Below the pieces are notes generated by a model that saw only the letters and a program-made list of their open reading frames with translations, had not been told where the DNA came from and searched no databases. 18,052 bases of DNA. It comes from Thermoplasmata archaeon. Lineage in GTDB: Archaea; Thermoplasmatota; Thermoplasmata; Thermoplasmatales; Aciduliprofundaceae. The stretch spans positions 1 through 18,052 of the forward strand of contig JAGGTO010000108.1 in assembly GCA_021163705.1 (NCBI GenBank), in the 5' to 3' direction. Of this stretch, positions 1 through 6,796 are shown piece by piece. Both the position numbers and the translations under genes were made by a program. How positions within the stretch are numbered: the first letter of the stretch is position 1; each line of letters begins with the position of its first letter.

Positions 1-747
1 CGCACTCAACTGCCCCAATTTGGTATTCGCGTTCATCAGCGTGGGCGAATTTGGGATGAAATATCTCTTCACCATCATTTCATAAAAATCACGGGCTAAG
101 GATTCCATCACATCCCATTTTTCATTGAGTATTCTTATAAACTCTGAGAAATCTACTCTCATTTTTCCTCCGCTATTAAGTCTTCTGAAGGCTCTCCTGA
201 GCATCTCTAACTCATATATGCTCAAATTTGTTTTGCCTGAAAACTCCATGCTCCTTCTCTTCTGTTTGCCATTCACATCATAAACCTCTTCGAAGTAAAG
301 GGCATCCACGAGAGCCATATATCTTGCAACTCTCCAGAACATTTCACGGGGAGTTTCTATGATTTTTCCTTCCTCATTTTTGAGAAGATAGCGAGCTTCA
401 AGAACCTTTATGGCATTTATGCTCAGCTTTAAATCATCTTCAACTCCCATTATTTTTTTTGCCTCTCTTATTTTTTTCCTGTTCTCTCGATAAACGATAT
501 ACGCCCTGGCAGTGTTCACATATTTTCTCTCCATCAAAACTTCTTCCACAACATCCTGTATCTGCTCAACCGATGGTACATCGTACTTCTTTATTCTCTC
601 TTCCACAATTTTTGCAAGCTCCTCTGCCACCTTCTCAGGATCCTCCACCTCTCTAGTCTCCAGAAATGCCTTTTTTATAGCATTCGCTATCTTCTTACGA
701 TCATAGAGTACATAATCGCCACTCCTTTTTCTCACAAGACTTGGCAT
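1..747 (-). CDS. nrdJ: Class II (adenosylcobalamin-dependent) ribonucleotide reductase, N-terminal 249 residues (partial)
   Basis: Partial gene: only the first 249 codons lie in the window and the frame is open to base 1. The product would reduce ribonucleotides to deoxyribonucleotides in the cytoplasm. Residues about 3-95 look like an ATP-cone allosteric domain (starts MPSLVRKRSGDYVLYDRKKI). Near the edge is NSPTLMNANTKLGQLSA, which matches the segment preceding the conserved substrate-site cysteine of B12-dependent reductases. The window ends one codon before that cysteine would appear. The residue after NA is N where the family usually has G. The ATG at 745-747 is the first start and is preceded at 771-780 by an A/T-rich TATA-like box at leaderless spacing. 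It lies 35 bases downstream of the ABCE1 stop on the same strand, so read-through is also possible. Class II rather than class III is judged from this motif alone. Confidence 0.88.
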   Translation of the reverse strand, partial: MPSLVRKRSGDYVLYDRKKIANAIKKAFLETREVEDPEKVAEELAKIVEERIKKYDVPSVEQIQDVVEEVLMERKYVNTARAYIVYRENRKKIREAKKIMGVEDDLKLSINAIKVLEARYLLKNEEGKIIETPREMFWRVARYMALVDALYFEEVYDVNGKQKRRSMEFSGKTNLSIYELEMLRRAFRRLNSGGKMRVDFSEFIRILNEKWDVMESLARDFYEMMVKRYFIPNSPTLMNANTKLGQLSA

Positions 748-770
748 CAGTTGATATATGAGCCGATGAA

Positions 771-780
771 ATAAAAATTT
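771..780 (-). promoter_or_regulatory. Putative TATA box for leaderless nrdJ
   Basis: On the minus strand the box reads AAATTTTTAT, centred about 28 bases upstream of the nrdJ ATG. No Shine-Dalgarno sequence precedes that ATG. This matches the -26/-27 TATA spacing of archaeal leaderless transcripts. It would give nrdJ a promoter of its own inside the short gap after ABCE1. Inference from spacing only. Confidence 0.45.
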
Positions 781-782
781 AT

Positions 783-2549
783 CTATGAGTAATAATACTC
801 TCCCTTTGCCTTCTGTTCTCTATCTGCATAGCTCCCAGGTGTGTTAATTCTAGGTCTTCGGGTATCCTTATCCCTTCTAAATGTTATGCCAACATCCTTG
901 AGGAATAGATTCATCCCTTCCCTCATGGAAAATGGACCTTTACCTATTCCATGTATCCCAGGCTTCCCCCTAAATACCATCACGTCATCCGAGATTATGT
1001 CTATGAAGTAGACATCGTGGTCCACCACAATCGCACTTTTTCCCGTATTCTCCATCACCCTTCTTATGACCTTGGCAGCGATCATCCTCTGATTACTGTC
1101 AAGATAGGCTGATGGCTCATCTATCAAGTATAAATCCGCATCCAATCCTAAACATAGGGCAATGGCTAAACGCTGCATCTCCCCTCCAGATAAAGACTGG
1201 ACATCTTTATGGAGAAGATATTTTATTCCAAGAGGATGCATTACCTCAGCCTTGAAAAATCCATTATTGAGCCTATCTTTAAGGGATAATATTAGTAATT
1301 CCTCAACTGTACCATCAAATTCTGGCTTGATGTATTGGGGCTTGTAGCTAACCTTAATGCTCTCATCAATATTGCCCTTATCGGGCTTTAACACTCCTGC
1401 CAGTATCTTTACAAATGTTGTCTTGCCTGTGGCATTTGGACCCACAACCCCAACAACCTCCCCTATTTTTATCTCTCCAGGATAAATTTCCAACAGGAAA
1501 TCACGATACTTTTTCTCCATATAAGGCCATTTTATGAGTGTGGGCAGCTCCATCCTTTTCTTGGGCGGATGCTCGATGAACTCAATCTTCCACTCTCTGA
1601 ACCTTATGTTTTCCTCTCTTAAATATCCTTCCAGATATGCATTTATGGCATTTCTTGTGGCCCTTATCTGTGAAACTATTCCATATGCTCCCTCACTTCC
1701 ATATAGAATGTGAATCACATCAGTAAGAAAATCCAGTATGGCCAGGTCATGCTCCACAACAAAAACCATGTTTTTCTTTGAGAGCTCACGAATGATGGAT
1801 GCAATTTTTAATCTCTGGAATATATCCAGATAAGAGGATGGTTCATCAAAGAAATAAACATCTGCATCTTTGAGCAATGTGGCTGCAATAGCAATGCTCT
1901 GCAACTCACCCCCGCTAAGATTTGCCACCTCTCTGTTTAATGTATTTTCAATTCCTAATAGCGAGGAGATCTCATCAATATTTCCCTTCTCATCAACCTT
2001 AGCTAGGAGATCTTTAACCTTGCCTTTAAAAACCCTCGGTATCTTATCCACATACTGGGGCTTTAATGCAGTCTTTATATCCCCATCCCTTAACCTGGAA
2101 AAATACTCAGCCATAACGCTCCCTGCAAAATGCTCAATCACCTCATCCCATTTAACCTCTCTTTCATAATTTCCCAGATTGGGAATAATATTTCCCGAAA
2201 GAATATTCAGCGCTGTTGTTTTGCCTACGCCATTGGGTCCTAAAAGACCCACAACTTTATCTTTTTGGGCCATGGGCAAACGATATAACCTAAATCCATT
2301 CTCACCGTACTGATGCACCAGATCCTCCTTTAACTCTTCCGGTAGCCCAATGATCTTTATGGCATCGAAAGGACATTTGTGAACACAGATACCACATCCC
2401 TCACATAGCTCCTCTATTATTCTGGGGTATCCCTTCTCCGTTATAACCACCGTATCTATTCCCATTCTCACAGGGGGACAATAGGTGCGGCATTCGTAAT
2501 TGCATTTTTTAAACTGGCATCTATCATAAATGACAACTGCAATATGCAT
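783..2549 (-). CDS. abcE1: ABCE1/Rli1 ribosome-recycling ATPase
   Basis: 588 residues, the usual length for the archaeal family. ABCE1 splits post-termination ribosomes into subunits together with aRF1 or aPelota, and its N-terminal region carries two [4Fe-4S] clusters. Eight cluster cysteines are visible: C11, C16, C20, C24 and C49, C52, C55, C59. NBD1 has Walker A GPNGVGKTT at 104-112, signature LSGGELQ at about 211 and Walker B VYFFDEPSSYLD. NBD2 has Walker A GPNATGKTT at 370-378, signature LSGGEMQ at about 453 and Walker B LYLIDEPSAYLD. No key residue is missing. The ATG follows the upstream gene's stop by 8 bases, and the Shine-Dalgarno AGGTGA overlaps that stop codon, so translation is probably coupled. 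Cytoplasmic, essential and normally single-copy in archaea. Confidence 0.97.
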   Translation of the reverse strand: MHIAVVIYDRCQFKKCNYECRTYCPPVRMGIDTVVITEKGYPRIIEELCEGCGICVHKCPFDAIKIIGLPEELKEDLVHQYGENGFRLYRLPMAQKDKVVGLLGPNGVGKTTALNILSGNIIPNLGNYEREVKWDEVIEHFAGSVMAEYFSRLRDGDIKTALKPQYVDKIPRVFKGKVKDLLAKVDEKGNIDEISSLLGIENTLNREVANLSGGELQSIAIAATLLKDADVYFFDEPSSYLDIFQRLKIASIIRELSKKNMVFVVEHDLAILDFLTDVIHILYGSEGAYGIVSQIRATRNAINAYLEGYLREENIRFREWKIEFIEHPPKKRMELPTLIKWPYMEKKYRDFLLEIYPGEIKIGEVVGVVGPNATGKTTFVKILAGVLKPDKGNIDESIKVSYKPQYIKPEFDGTVEELLILSLKDRLNNGFFKAEVMHPLGIKYLLHKDVQSLSGGEMQRLAIALCLGLDADLYLIDEPSAYLDSNQRMIAAKVIRRVMENTGKSAIVVDHDVYFIDIISDDVMVFRGKPGIHGIGKGPFSMREGMNLFLKDVGITFRRDKDTRRPRINTPGSYADREQKAKGEYYYS

Positions 2550-2557
2550 AAAATCAC

Positions 2558-2971
2558 CTAACTGTGCATCCAGATATCGTCGGGCAACTCATTATATATA
2601 TTGTCTATTTCCTCCTCCTTCTCCTCTGTAGTTTCCCTATTTGCAAGCTCCATTATCCTTTCCTTATTTAAAAGCCAGTAGTGAATTCGCCATTCTCTTC
2701 CATCCCATAAGGTTGTCTCCTCTCTCTCAGTTTTCAGGATTCCCAGATCTTCGAGAATGTAAAAAGTATCTCTATCTTCAGGCTCCAACATATTATCTAT
2801 TATTCTATTTCCATACCCGAAAAAGTTGAGAACATGCTCTGCAGTCATCTTTGCCTCCTCTAAACTAAGCTTTCGTCGGGGTCTACTTAACCCGTTTTGT
2901 ATAGCCCTCGCAAGGAGATTAACGGTGATTACCAGCTCCGGACTTTCTATCTCTATGTATTCTGTTATCAC
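2558..2971 (-). CDS. DUF6015-like small protein with winged-helix-like core
   Basis: 137 residues of unknown function. From memory it resembles the DUF6015 family of Thermoplasmata, but this was not searched. The core around residues 43-103 (MTAEHVLNFFGYGNRIID, then FYILEDLGILKTE and DGREWRIHYWLLN) alternates helices with a beta hairpin and could be a winged-helix fold. The C-terminal ~25 residues are very acidic (EEKEEEID). It lies 8 bases upstream of ABCE1 with an overlapping ribosome binding site, so a link to translation or ribosome recycling is a reasonable guess only. The start is GTG at 2969-2971: the frame is open further upstream but holds no ATG, and GGGAGTGA on the minus strand (2979-2986) is a good Shine-Dalgarno match at suitable distance. 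Confidence 0.8.
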   Translation of the reverse strand: MITEYIEIESPELVITVNLLARAIQNGLSRPRRKLSLEEAKMTAEHVLNFFGYGNRIIDNMLEPEDRDTFYILEDLGILKTEREETTLWDGREWRIHYWLLNKERIMELANRETTEEKEEEIDNIYNELPDDIWMHS

Positions 2972-3014
2972 TTCGAACTCACTCCCTGATGCAACTTTAT
3001 ATTACTCAACCGTG

Positions 3015-3024
3015 ATATTTAAAC
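3015..3024 (-). promoter_or_regulatory. Putative TATA box for the DUF6015-abcE1 operon
   Basis: The minus strand reads GTTTAAATAT here, centred about 48 bases upstream of the GTG start. That predicts a short leader of roughly 20 bases containing the GGGAGTGA ribosome binding site. A second A/T-rich candidate lies in the left arm of the inverted repeat at 3061-3076. Confidence 0.45.
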
Positions 3025-3060
3025 ATTTCGTAGCAATGAGGGGGATGAAAATTCTCCTTT

Positions 3061-3106
3061 TAAATTTTTCCTGACAATATTTAACAGGGTGTCCAGGAAA
3101 AATTTA
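3061..3106. repeat. Imperfect 16/17-bp inverted repeat in the divergent promoter region
   Basis: Left arm TAAATTTTTCCTGACA (3061-3076) and right arm TGTCCAGGAAAAATTTA (3090-3106) are reverse complements except for one extra C in the right arm. The spacer is 13 bases. The right arm runs into the purA TATA box. The left arm presents the mirror image of the same BRE/TATA-like sequence to the minus strand. It could be an operator or a duplicated core promoter element facing both ways. Confidence 0.75.
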
Positions 3107-3110
3107 TAAT
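3101..3110 (+). promoter_or_regulatory. Putative TATA box for purA
   Basis: AATTTATAAT preceded by purine-rich CAGGAAAA, resembling BRE plus TATA. Its centre is about 35 bases before the ATG, which leaves a leader of about 10 bases holding the GGTGAGG ribosome binding site (3132-3138). Confidence 0.55.
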
Positions 3111-3140
3111 ATTTCCCTTTCTTAAGGATGTGGTGAGGAT

Positions 3141-4340
3141 ATGAATGTCGCCGTCATAGGCATGCAGTTTGGTGACGAGGGCAAGGGAAAAATCGTGGAT
3201 TATCTTGCCTCCGATTTTGATATCATTGCCCGCTATTGTGGTGGTAGCAATGCTGGGCATACTGTTGTTATAGAAAATAAAAAATTCAAGCTTCACCTGG
3301 TTCCTAGTGGTGCTTTGAGAGGGAAGATTGGTGTTCTGGGTAACGGAATGGTTATAGACCTGCAGGTTTTGAGGGAAGAGCTCAGAGAGCTTAAAGATGC
3401 AGGTTTTGAGCCAAAAATAATAATAAGCTCAAGAGCACATGTTGTAACTCCACTTCATAAAGAGATGGAAGCACTGGAGGAGAAAGTAAGAAACATAGGA
3501 ACTACGAGAAGAGGGATAGGACCAGCCTATGAAACCAAGGTGAAAAGAGTTGGGATTAGAATAATAGATCTTTTCAATCAAGATGCCCTTACAAAAAAGC
3601 TCAGGCTTATCTCAACTCTTTGGCATTTAGACAAAAGTAATGAGGAGATAGAGAATATCGCCAAGGAATTATCCTCACTGGGCAAAGAATTCAAAGAGAA
3701 TGTGAAAGATACGGAGCTCTGGCTCAATCAGGCAATTTCTGCGGGGAAGAGTGTTCTATTTGAAGGTGCTCAGGGAACCATGCTAGATGTTGATTTTGGC
3801 ACATATCCATTTGTGACATCTTCCAACACAAATTCTCTGGGACTTTTCCCGGGATTGGGTATCCCTCCAAAATATCTTGATAAGGTTATTGGAGTGGCCA
3901 AGGCCTATACCACAAGGGTGGGAGAGGGACCATTTCCCACCGAGATACATGGAGAACTGGCAGATATGCTGAGAAATAAGGGAAATGAGTATGGAGCAAC
4001 AACAGGAAGACCACGGAGAATAGGATGGCTCGATTTGCCAGTATTGAGATACTCAAAATTGATAAATGGCATTGAGGAAATAGCAATCACGAAAATAGAT
4101 GTTTTGCAGAATCTAAGGGAAATACAGGTGGGTGTGAAGTATAGCTGCAAAGGAGAGAGCTTTGAGTATCCTCCTCCATTTCTTGAGAGCTGTAAACCAG
4201 TTTACGAATCCTTAGATGGCTGGAGCTCTATGGATGATGAGGAATTCCAAAGATATCTACGCTTCATAGAAGAGAATATCTCTGTTAAAATAAAAATTGT
4301 CTCCTACGGTGCCGAAAGGGAGAAAACTATGAGGTTGTGA
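3141..4340 (+). CDS. purA: Adenylosuccinate synthetase
   Basis: 399 residues. The enzyme condenses IMP with aspartate using GTP to form adenylosuccinate, the first committed step from IMP to AMP, in the cytoplasm. The N-terminus MNVAVIGMQFGDEGKGK holds the GTP-binding loop and catalytic Asp12. GGSNAGHT holds catalytic His40. Further family motifs are visible: TTRRGIGPAYE, FEGAQGTMLD, TYPFVTSSN, TTRVGEGPFPTE and GATTGRPRRIGW. It is somewhat shorter than the ~430-residue bacterial enzymes but all core motifs are present. The ATG at 3141 is preceded by GGTGAGG at close spacing. It is transcribed divergently from the DUF6015-abcE1 operon. Its last 14 bases overlap the convergent winged-helix gene. 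No other purine gene is in the window. Confidence 0.97.
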   Translation: MNVAVIGMQFGDEGKGKIVDYLASDFDIIARYCGGSNAGHTVVIENKKFKLHLVPSGALRGKIGVLGNGMVIDLQVLREELRELKDAGFEPKIIISSRAHVVTPLHKEMEALEEKVRNIGTTRRGIGPAYETKVKRVGIRIIDLFNQDALTKKLRLISTLWHLDKSNEEIENIAKELSSLGKEFKENVKDTELWLNQAISAGKSVLFEGAQGTMLDVDFGTYPFVTSSNTNSLGLFPGLGIPPKYLDKVIGVAKAYTTRVGEGPFPTEIHGELADMLRNKGNEYGATTGRPRRIGWLDLPVLRYSKLINGIEEIAITKIDVLQNLREIQVGVKYSCKGESFEYPPPFLESCKPVYESLDGWSSMDDEEFQRYLRFIEENISVKIKIVSYGAEREKTMRL

Positions 4341-4650
4341 ACTCCATATTTTCTATTTCATCCACCACCTTTCTCATCTCTGCTGCTTTTTCTTCTATTT
4401 CTCTAAAAACTGTTTGCAAGTGCTTCAGTATCTTTTTTACCTCAGGAGTTGCCTTTGCTCCGGCGGTGGATGCCTCCACCAAACCCTCCTGCTCTAAAAG
4501 TCTCAGAGAATATCTTATTTTATGCTCGGGCATGTTGAGCAATTGCGAGAGCTTTATTATTCCCACTGGTTGATGCAAGATCACATATTTAAGGACTATT
4601 AAATGCCTGCCTACCAGCTCCATTTCTGCCTCCAGTTTTGATGTTAGCAA
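4327..4650 (-). CDS. Small winged-helix transcriptional regulator with C-terminal coiled coil
   Basis: 107 residues from the TTG start. Residues about 15-60 form a winged helix: HLIVLKYVILHQPVGIIKLSQ, recognition-helix region MPEHKIRYSLRLLEQEGLV, then a basic wing-like stretch. Residues 68-100 (VKKILKHLQTVFREIEEKAA and following) look like a coiled coil for dimerisation. The family resembles conserved small archaeal DNA-binding proteins, and its target is unknown. Start choice is ambiguous. TTG at 4648-4650 has a very strong ribosome binding site (AAGGAGGGA). In-frame ATG at 4621-4623 also has GGAGG at 4629-4633, and would give 98 residues with the winged helix intact. It is convergent with purA and overlaps it by 14 bases. 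Its promoter region is shared with the FKBP gene. Confidence 0.8.
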   Translation of the reverse strand: MLTSKLEAEMELVGRHLIVLKYVILHQPVGIIKLSQLLNMPEHKIRYSLRLLEQEGLVEASTAGAKATPEVKKILKHLQTVFREIEEKAAEMRKVVDEIENMEFTTS

Positions 4651-4655
4651 ACTTA

Positions 4656-4664
4656 TCCCTCCTT
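4656..4664 (-). promoter_or_regulatory. Strong ribosome binding site supporting a TTG start
   Basis: The minus strand reads AAGGAGGGA, ending five bases before TTG at 4648-4650. It is the best Shine-Dalgarno match in the window and is the reason the TTG start was preferred over the downstream ATG. Confidence 0.6.
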
Positions 4665-4696
4665 ATTTCTATAAGGATTGTTAAAAGATGATTGAA

Positions 4697-4705
4697 TAAA
4701 TATTT
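4697..4705 (-). promoter_or_regulatory. Putative TATA box for the winged-helix gene
   Basis: The minus strand reads AAATATTTA within a longer A/T-rich run. Expected transcription start is near 4674, giving a leader of about 24 bases that contains the strong ribosome binding site. Confidence 0.45.
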
Positions 4706-4728
4706 TTTCACTCCTCAGGGAGCGTAAG

Positions 4729-4738
4729 TTATATATTA
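4729..4738 (+). promoter_or_regulatory. Putative TATA box for leaderless FKBP gene
   Basis: TTATATATTA centred about 27 bases upstream of the ATG at 4760. No Shine-Dalgarno sequence lies before that ATG, so a leaderless transcript is expected. Confidence 0.6.
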
Positions 4739-4759
4739 TGCATAGGTATTAAGCGGCCT

Positions 4760-5584
4760 ATGAAAGCTTCAGTATATGCAGCGATAGTCACAGTAATCAT
4801 AATCGTGGCCGCGGCAGGAGTTTACTGGTGGACCACCTCAAGTTATGGGGAAAAGAATACAAAGATCGTGAAAGAGGGAGAGGAAATCTCTGTCAGATAT
4901 TACGGTTATATATACTATGGAGGGGAGAGGAGGGTATTTGATACTAACATAAGAAGTGTAGCGGAGGATAATCAGACATATCCAAAAACACTGACTTTTC
5001 AGTGGCCAAACAGTTTTCATCCTCTTAATTTCACGGTGGGAGATGGCACAATGATTAAAGGATTTGATCTCGGTGTTAGGGGAATGAAGGAGGGAGAGAC
5101 TAAGACCATAATAGTACCTCCAGATCTTGGATATGTCTTCTCCTGGAAGCAGGTGAAAAACTATTCCCTTGAGGAAGAGGTACCTCAGGTGGAGAATCTT
5201 ACCCTGGAGGAATTTCAAAAGAGAACGGGAGAGCAGAATCCCGGTGACAATACTGTCTACAGGGATAAAAGATATGGATGGAGTGTTCTTGTTCTTGCGG
5301 TGAATCCCTCAGAGGATAGAGTTACAATTCTCAATAATCCAAGCGAAGGAGAGAGTTATACACCATACAAGAATGTGAGCGATTTCAAGGTGTATGTGGA
5401 GAGCATAAAGAATGGGATAATCCATCTGAGATATGTGATTGAAAAACTCCCGATTCTTTTACCCGATGGAGGTATAATAGACAAGGTGTGGGATGGACAT
5501 TTCAGAATAAATTACAATAAGGAAGTTGCCGGAAAAACTCTCTACTTTGTGGTTACTGTGATAAGCATCAAATCCTCCGAATGA
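4760..5584 (+). CDS. Membrane-anchored FKBP-type peptidyl-prolyl cis-trans isomerase (SlyD-like)
   Basis: 274 residues. Residues about 5-26 (VYAAIVTVIIIVAAAGVYWW) are a single hydrophobic anchor, and the rest would face outward, so it likely helps fold exported proteins. The FKBP fold is split. The first part begins GEEISVRYYGYIYYGG. The core segment is FTVGDGTMIKGFDLGVRGMK, followed by EGETKTIIVPPDLGY. A long insert (about residues 125-225) sits where archaeal SlyD-like proteins carry the insert-in-flap chaperone domain. The end, KEVAGKTLYFVVTVISI, matches the last FKBP strand. The insert is not obviously similar to the canonical IF domain. The ATG is supported by a TATA box at leaderless spacing. 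The 3' end overlaps the convergent COG1325 gene by 17 bases. Confidence 0.88.
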   Translation: MKASVYAAIVTVIIIVAAAGVYWWTTSSYGEKNTKIVKEGEEISVRYYGYIYYGGERRVFDTNIRSVAEDNQTYPKTLTFQWPNSFHPLNFTVGDGTMIKGFDLGVRGMKEGETKTIIVPPDLGYVFSWKQVKNYSLEEEVPQVENLTLEEFQKRTGEQNPGDNTVYRDKRYGWSVLVLAVNPSEDRVTILNNPSEGESYTPYKNVSDFKVYVESIKNGIIHLRYVIEKLPILLPDGGIIDKVWDGHFRINYNKEVAGKTLYFVVTVISIKSSE

Positions 5585-5987
5585 ATTTTTTAAAATTTTC
5601 CATGGCTATTTTCTTTTTCATAGGGTAACTTTTTATTTTTGCTCGAAGTGCTATAACATCTCCATGGGTAGCCAGAGCCAATCTTCCTAAATAAGCTTCT
5701 TGTTTATCAAATCTCAAATATAGATTTCCATGGGAGTCCACAATCTCATCCAGAATTGGCAAGATCTCCTCCACAACACCAAATTCCTTCATTCTCCTCC
5801 AGAAATTTTCTATCTCTTTTTTTCTTTTTATTACGAGCTCTATTATTATTATTTCGTTTCCATAATAACCCTTCTCTCTCTTTATTTCAAAATCGTTTCT
5901 TCCCGTTACGAATTCCATGGCCCTCATGACCTTTTCGAGATCTTCTGTAGCATGGGCAATGCATCTGAAATTCACACTATGTATCAT
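5568..5987 (-). CDS. L5-fold RNA-binding protein, COG1325/PF01877 type (exosome-associated prediction)
   Basis: 139 residues from ATG 5985-5987. The opening SVNFRCIAHATEDLEKVMRA, the central GYYGNEIIIIELVIKRKKE and the late LYLRFDKQEAYLGRLAL with DVIALRAKIKSYP match the archaeal COG1325 family. That family is predicted to bind RNA and to be linked with the exosome; its exact role is not established. An in-frame extension to 6131 adds 48 residues unlike the family (many W, Y, C, P) and runs through the TrmB gene, so the shorter start was taken. A TATA box centred about 26 bases upstream fits a leaderless message. Divergent from TrmB and convergent with FKBP. Confidence 0.88.
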   Translation of the reverse strand: MIHSVNFRCIAHATEDLEKVMRAMEFVTGRNDFEIKREKGYYGNEIIIIELVIKRKKEIENFWRRMKEFGVVEEILPILDEIVDSHGNLYLRFDKQEAYLGRLALATHGDVIALRAKIKSYPMKKKIAMENFKKFIRRI

Positions 5988-6007
5988 GGAGGTAAATAGA
6001 AGAACCC

Positions 6008-6018
6008 AAATATATGTT
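6008..6018. promoter_or_regulatory. Single TATA box shared by two divergent leaderless genes
   Basis: AAATATATGTT contains a self-complementary ATATAT core (6010-6015). Its centre is about 23 bases from the TrmB ATG (6035) on the plus strand and about 25 bases from the COG1325 ATG (5987) on the minus strand. The gap between the two start codons is only 47 bases and has no second TATA-like sequence. One TBP site read in both directions would serve both genes. Confidence 0.6.
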
Positions 6019-6034
6019 TGTCTATAGGGATTGT

Positions 6035-6745
6035 ATGAATCACATAGATCCCATAGAGGAATACCAGAACATTGTGAACTCACTTCAGAAGCTTGGATTA
6101 TCCCTCTATGAAACCAGGGCTTTTCTTGCACTCCTTCTCTTAAGAGTTGGCTCGGCGGAGGTTATAGCGGAGAATGCAAAGATACCGAGAACATCAGCAT
6201 ACAAGGTGCTGGAAAGCCTTGAAAAAAAAGGGTTTGTGATATCTTCCAAGGGTCGTCCAAAGATGTATAAACCTGAGAATCTCAAAATTCTCAAGGAGAG
6301 AATCATAGAGGAGATTGAGGAACTTTTTGAAAAACTTGAATTCGTGGAGGATATATTCTCCGATAAGGGAGAGCCACAGCTCGTTTATACCATCTACGGC
6401 AAGGAGAAGGTTATGAAAAAGATTGCAGAGATGATAGATTCTGCGGAGAGGGAAATAATAATATCAACTCCCAAGATCTCTGAAATAAGGCAATTTTTGA
6501 AAAAGAATATTGAAAGAGCGCTGAAGAGAGGAGTGAGAATAGTTGTGGTAACACTTCCCTCCCAAAAGGCTCCAGATAATGTGATAGTTTATCGTCGCCA
6601 GGGGTTGATTGCTACAGATATTGTGTGTGATGATAAGAAAGCATTATTGGCAGCTCCTGAGCTCAATGCATGCGGTTATACTGACAATCCTGCGCTTGCA
6701 AAACACCTTACCCATTTCATATGGATCCTCATAGAGAAGGAGTGA
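6035..6745 (+). CDS. TrmB-family transcriptional regulator
   Basis: 236 residues. The N-terminal third is a TrmB-type winged helix: LQKLGLSLYETRAFLALLLL, VIAENAKIPRTSAYKVLESL and EKKGFVISSKGRPKMYKP. A helical linker (LKERIIEEIEELFEKLEF) leads to a C-terminal phospholipase D-like sensor fold (SAEREIIISTPKISEIRQFL, then RALKRGVRIVVVTL). TrmB-family proteins control uptake or metabolism genes in response to small molecules, often sugars; the ligand here cannot be read. An ATG seven codons upstream (6014) lies inside the TATA box, so 6035 was chosen as a leaderless start. The divergent partner is the COG1325 RNA-binding protein. A receiver-domain protein follows 51 bases later. Confidence 0.87.
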   Translation: MNHIDPIEEYQNIVNSLQKLGLSLYETRAFLALLLLRVGSAEVIAENAKIPRTSAYKVLESLEKKGFVISSKGRPKMYKPENLKILKERIIEEIEELFEKLEFVEDIFSDKGEPQLVYTIYGKEKVMKKIAEMIDSAEREIIISTPKISEIRQFLKKNIERALKRGVRIVVVTLPSQKAPDNVIVYRRQGLIATDIVCDDKKALLAAPELNACGYTDNPALAKHLTHFIWILIEKE

Positions 6746-6769
6746 TTGGCAGGGGTGTATAGAAAAGTC

Positions 6770-6789
6770 TAAATATTGCAAATTATATT
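6770..6789 (+). promoter_or_regulatory. Putative TATA region for the receiver-domain gene
   Basis: Two overlapping A/T-rich candidates are present: TAAATATTG (6770-6778), centred about 23 bases before GTG 6797, and AATTATATTT (6780-6789). The first fits a leaderless start at GTG 6797. Neither TTG 6776 nor TTG 6791 has a recognisable ribosome binding site. Confidence 0.4.
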
Positions 6790-6796
6790 TTTGCCT

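Noticed and set aside
3081..3296. Minus-strand open frame opposite the start of purA
   Set aside because: Antisense shadow of a strongly recognised gene with no family likeness of its own.
5988..6131. 48-residue N-terminal extension of the COG1325 protein
   Set aside because: The added sequence is unlike the family, overlaps the TrmB gene on the other strand, and covers the shared TATA box.
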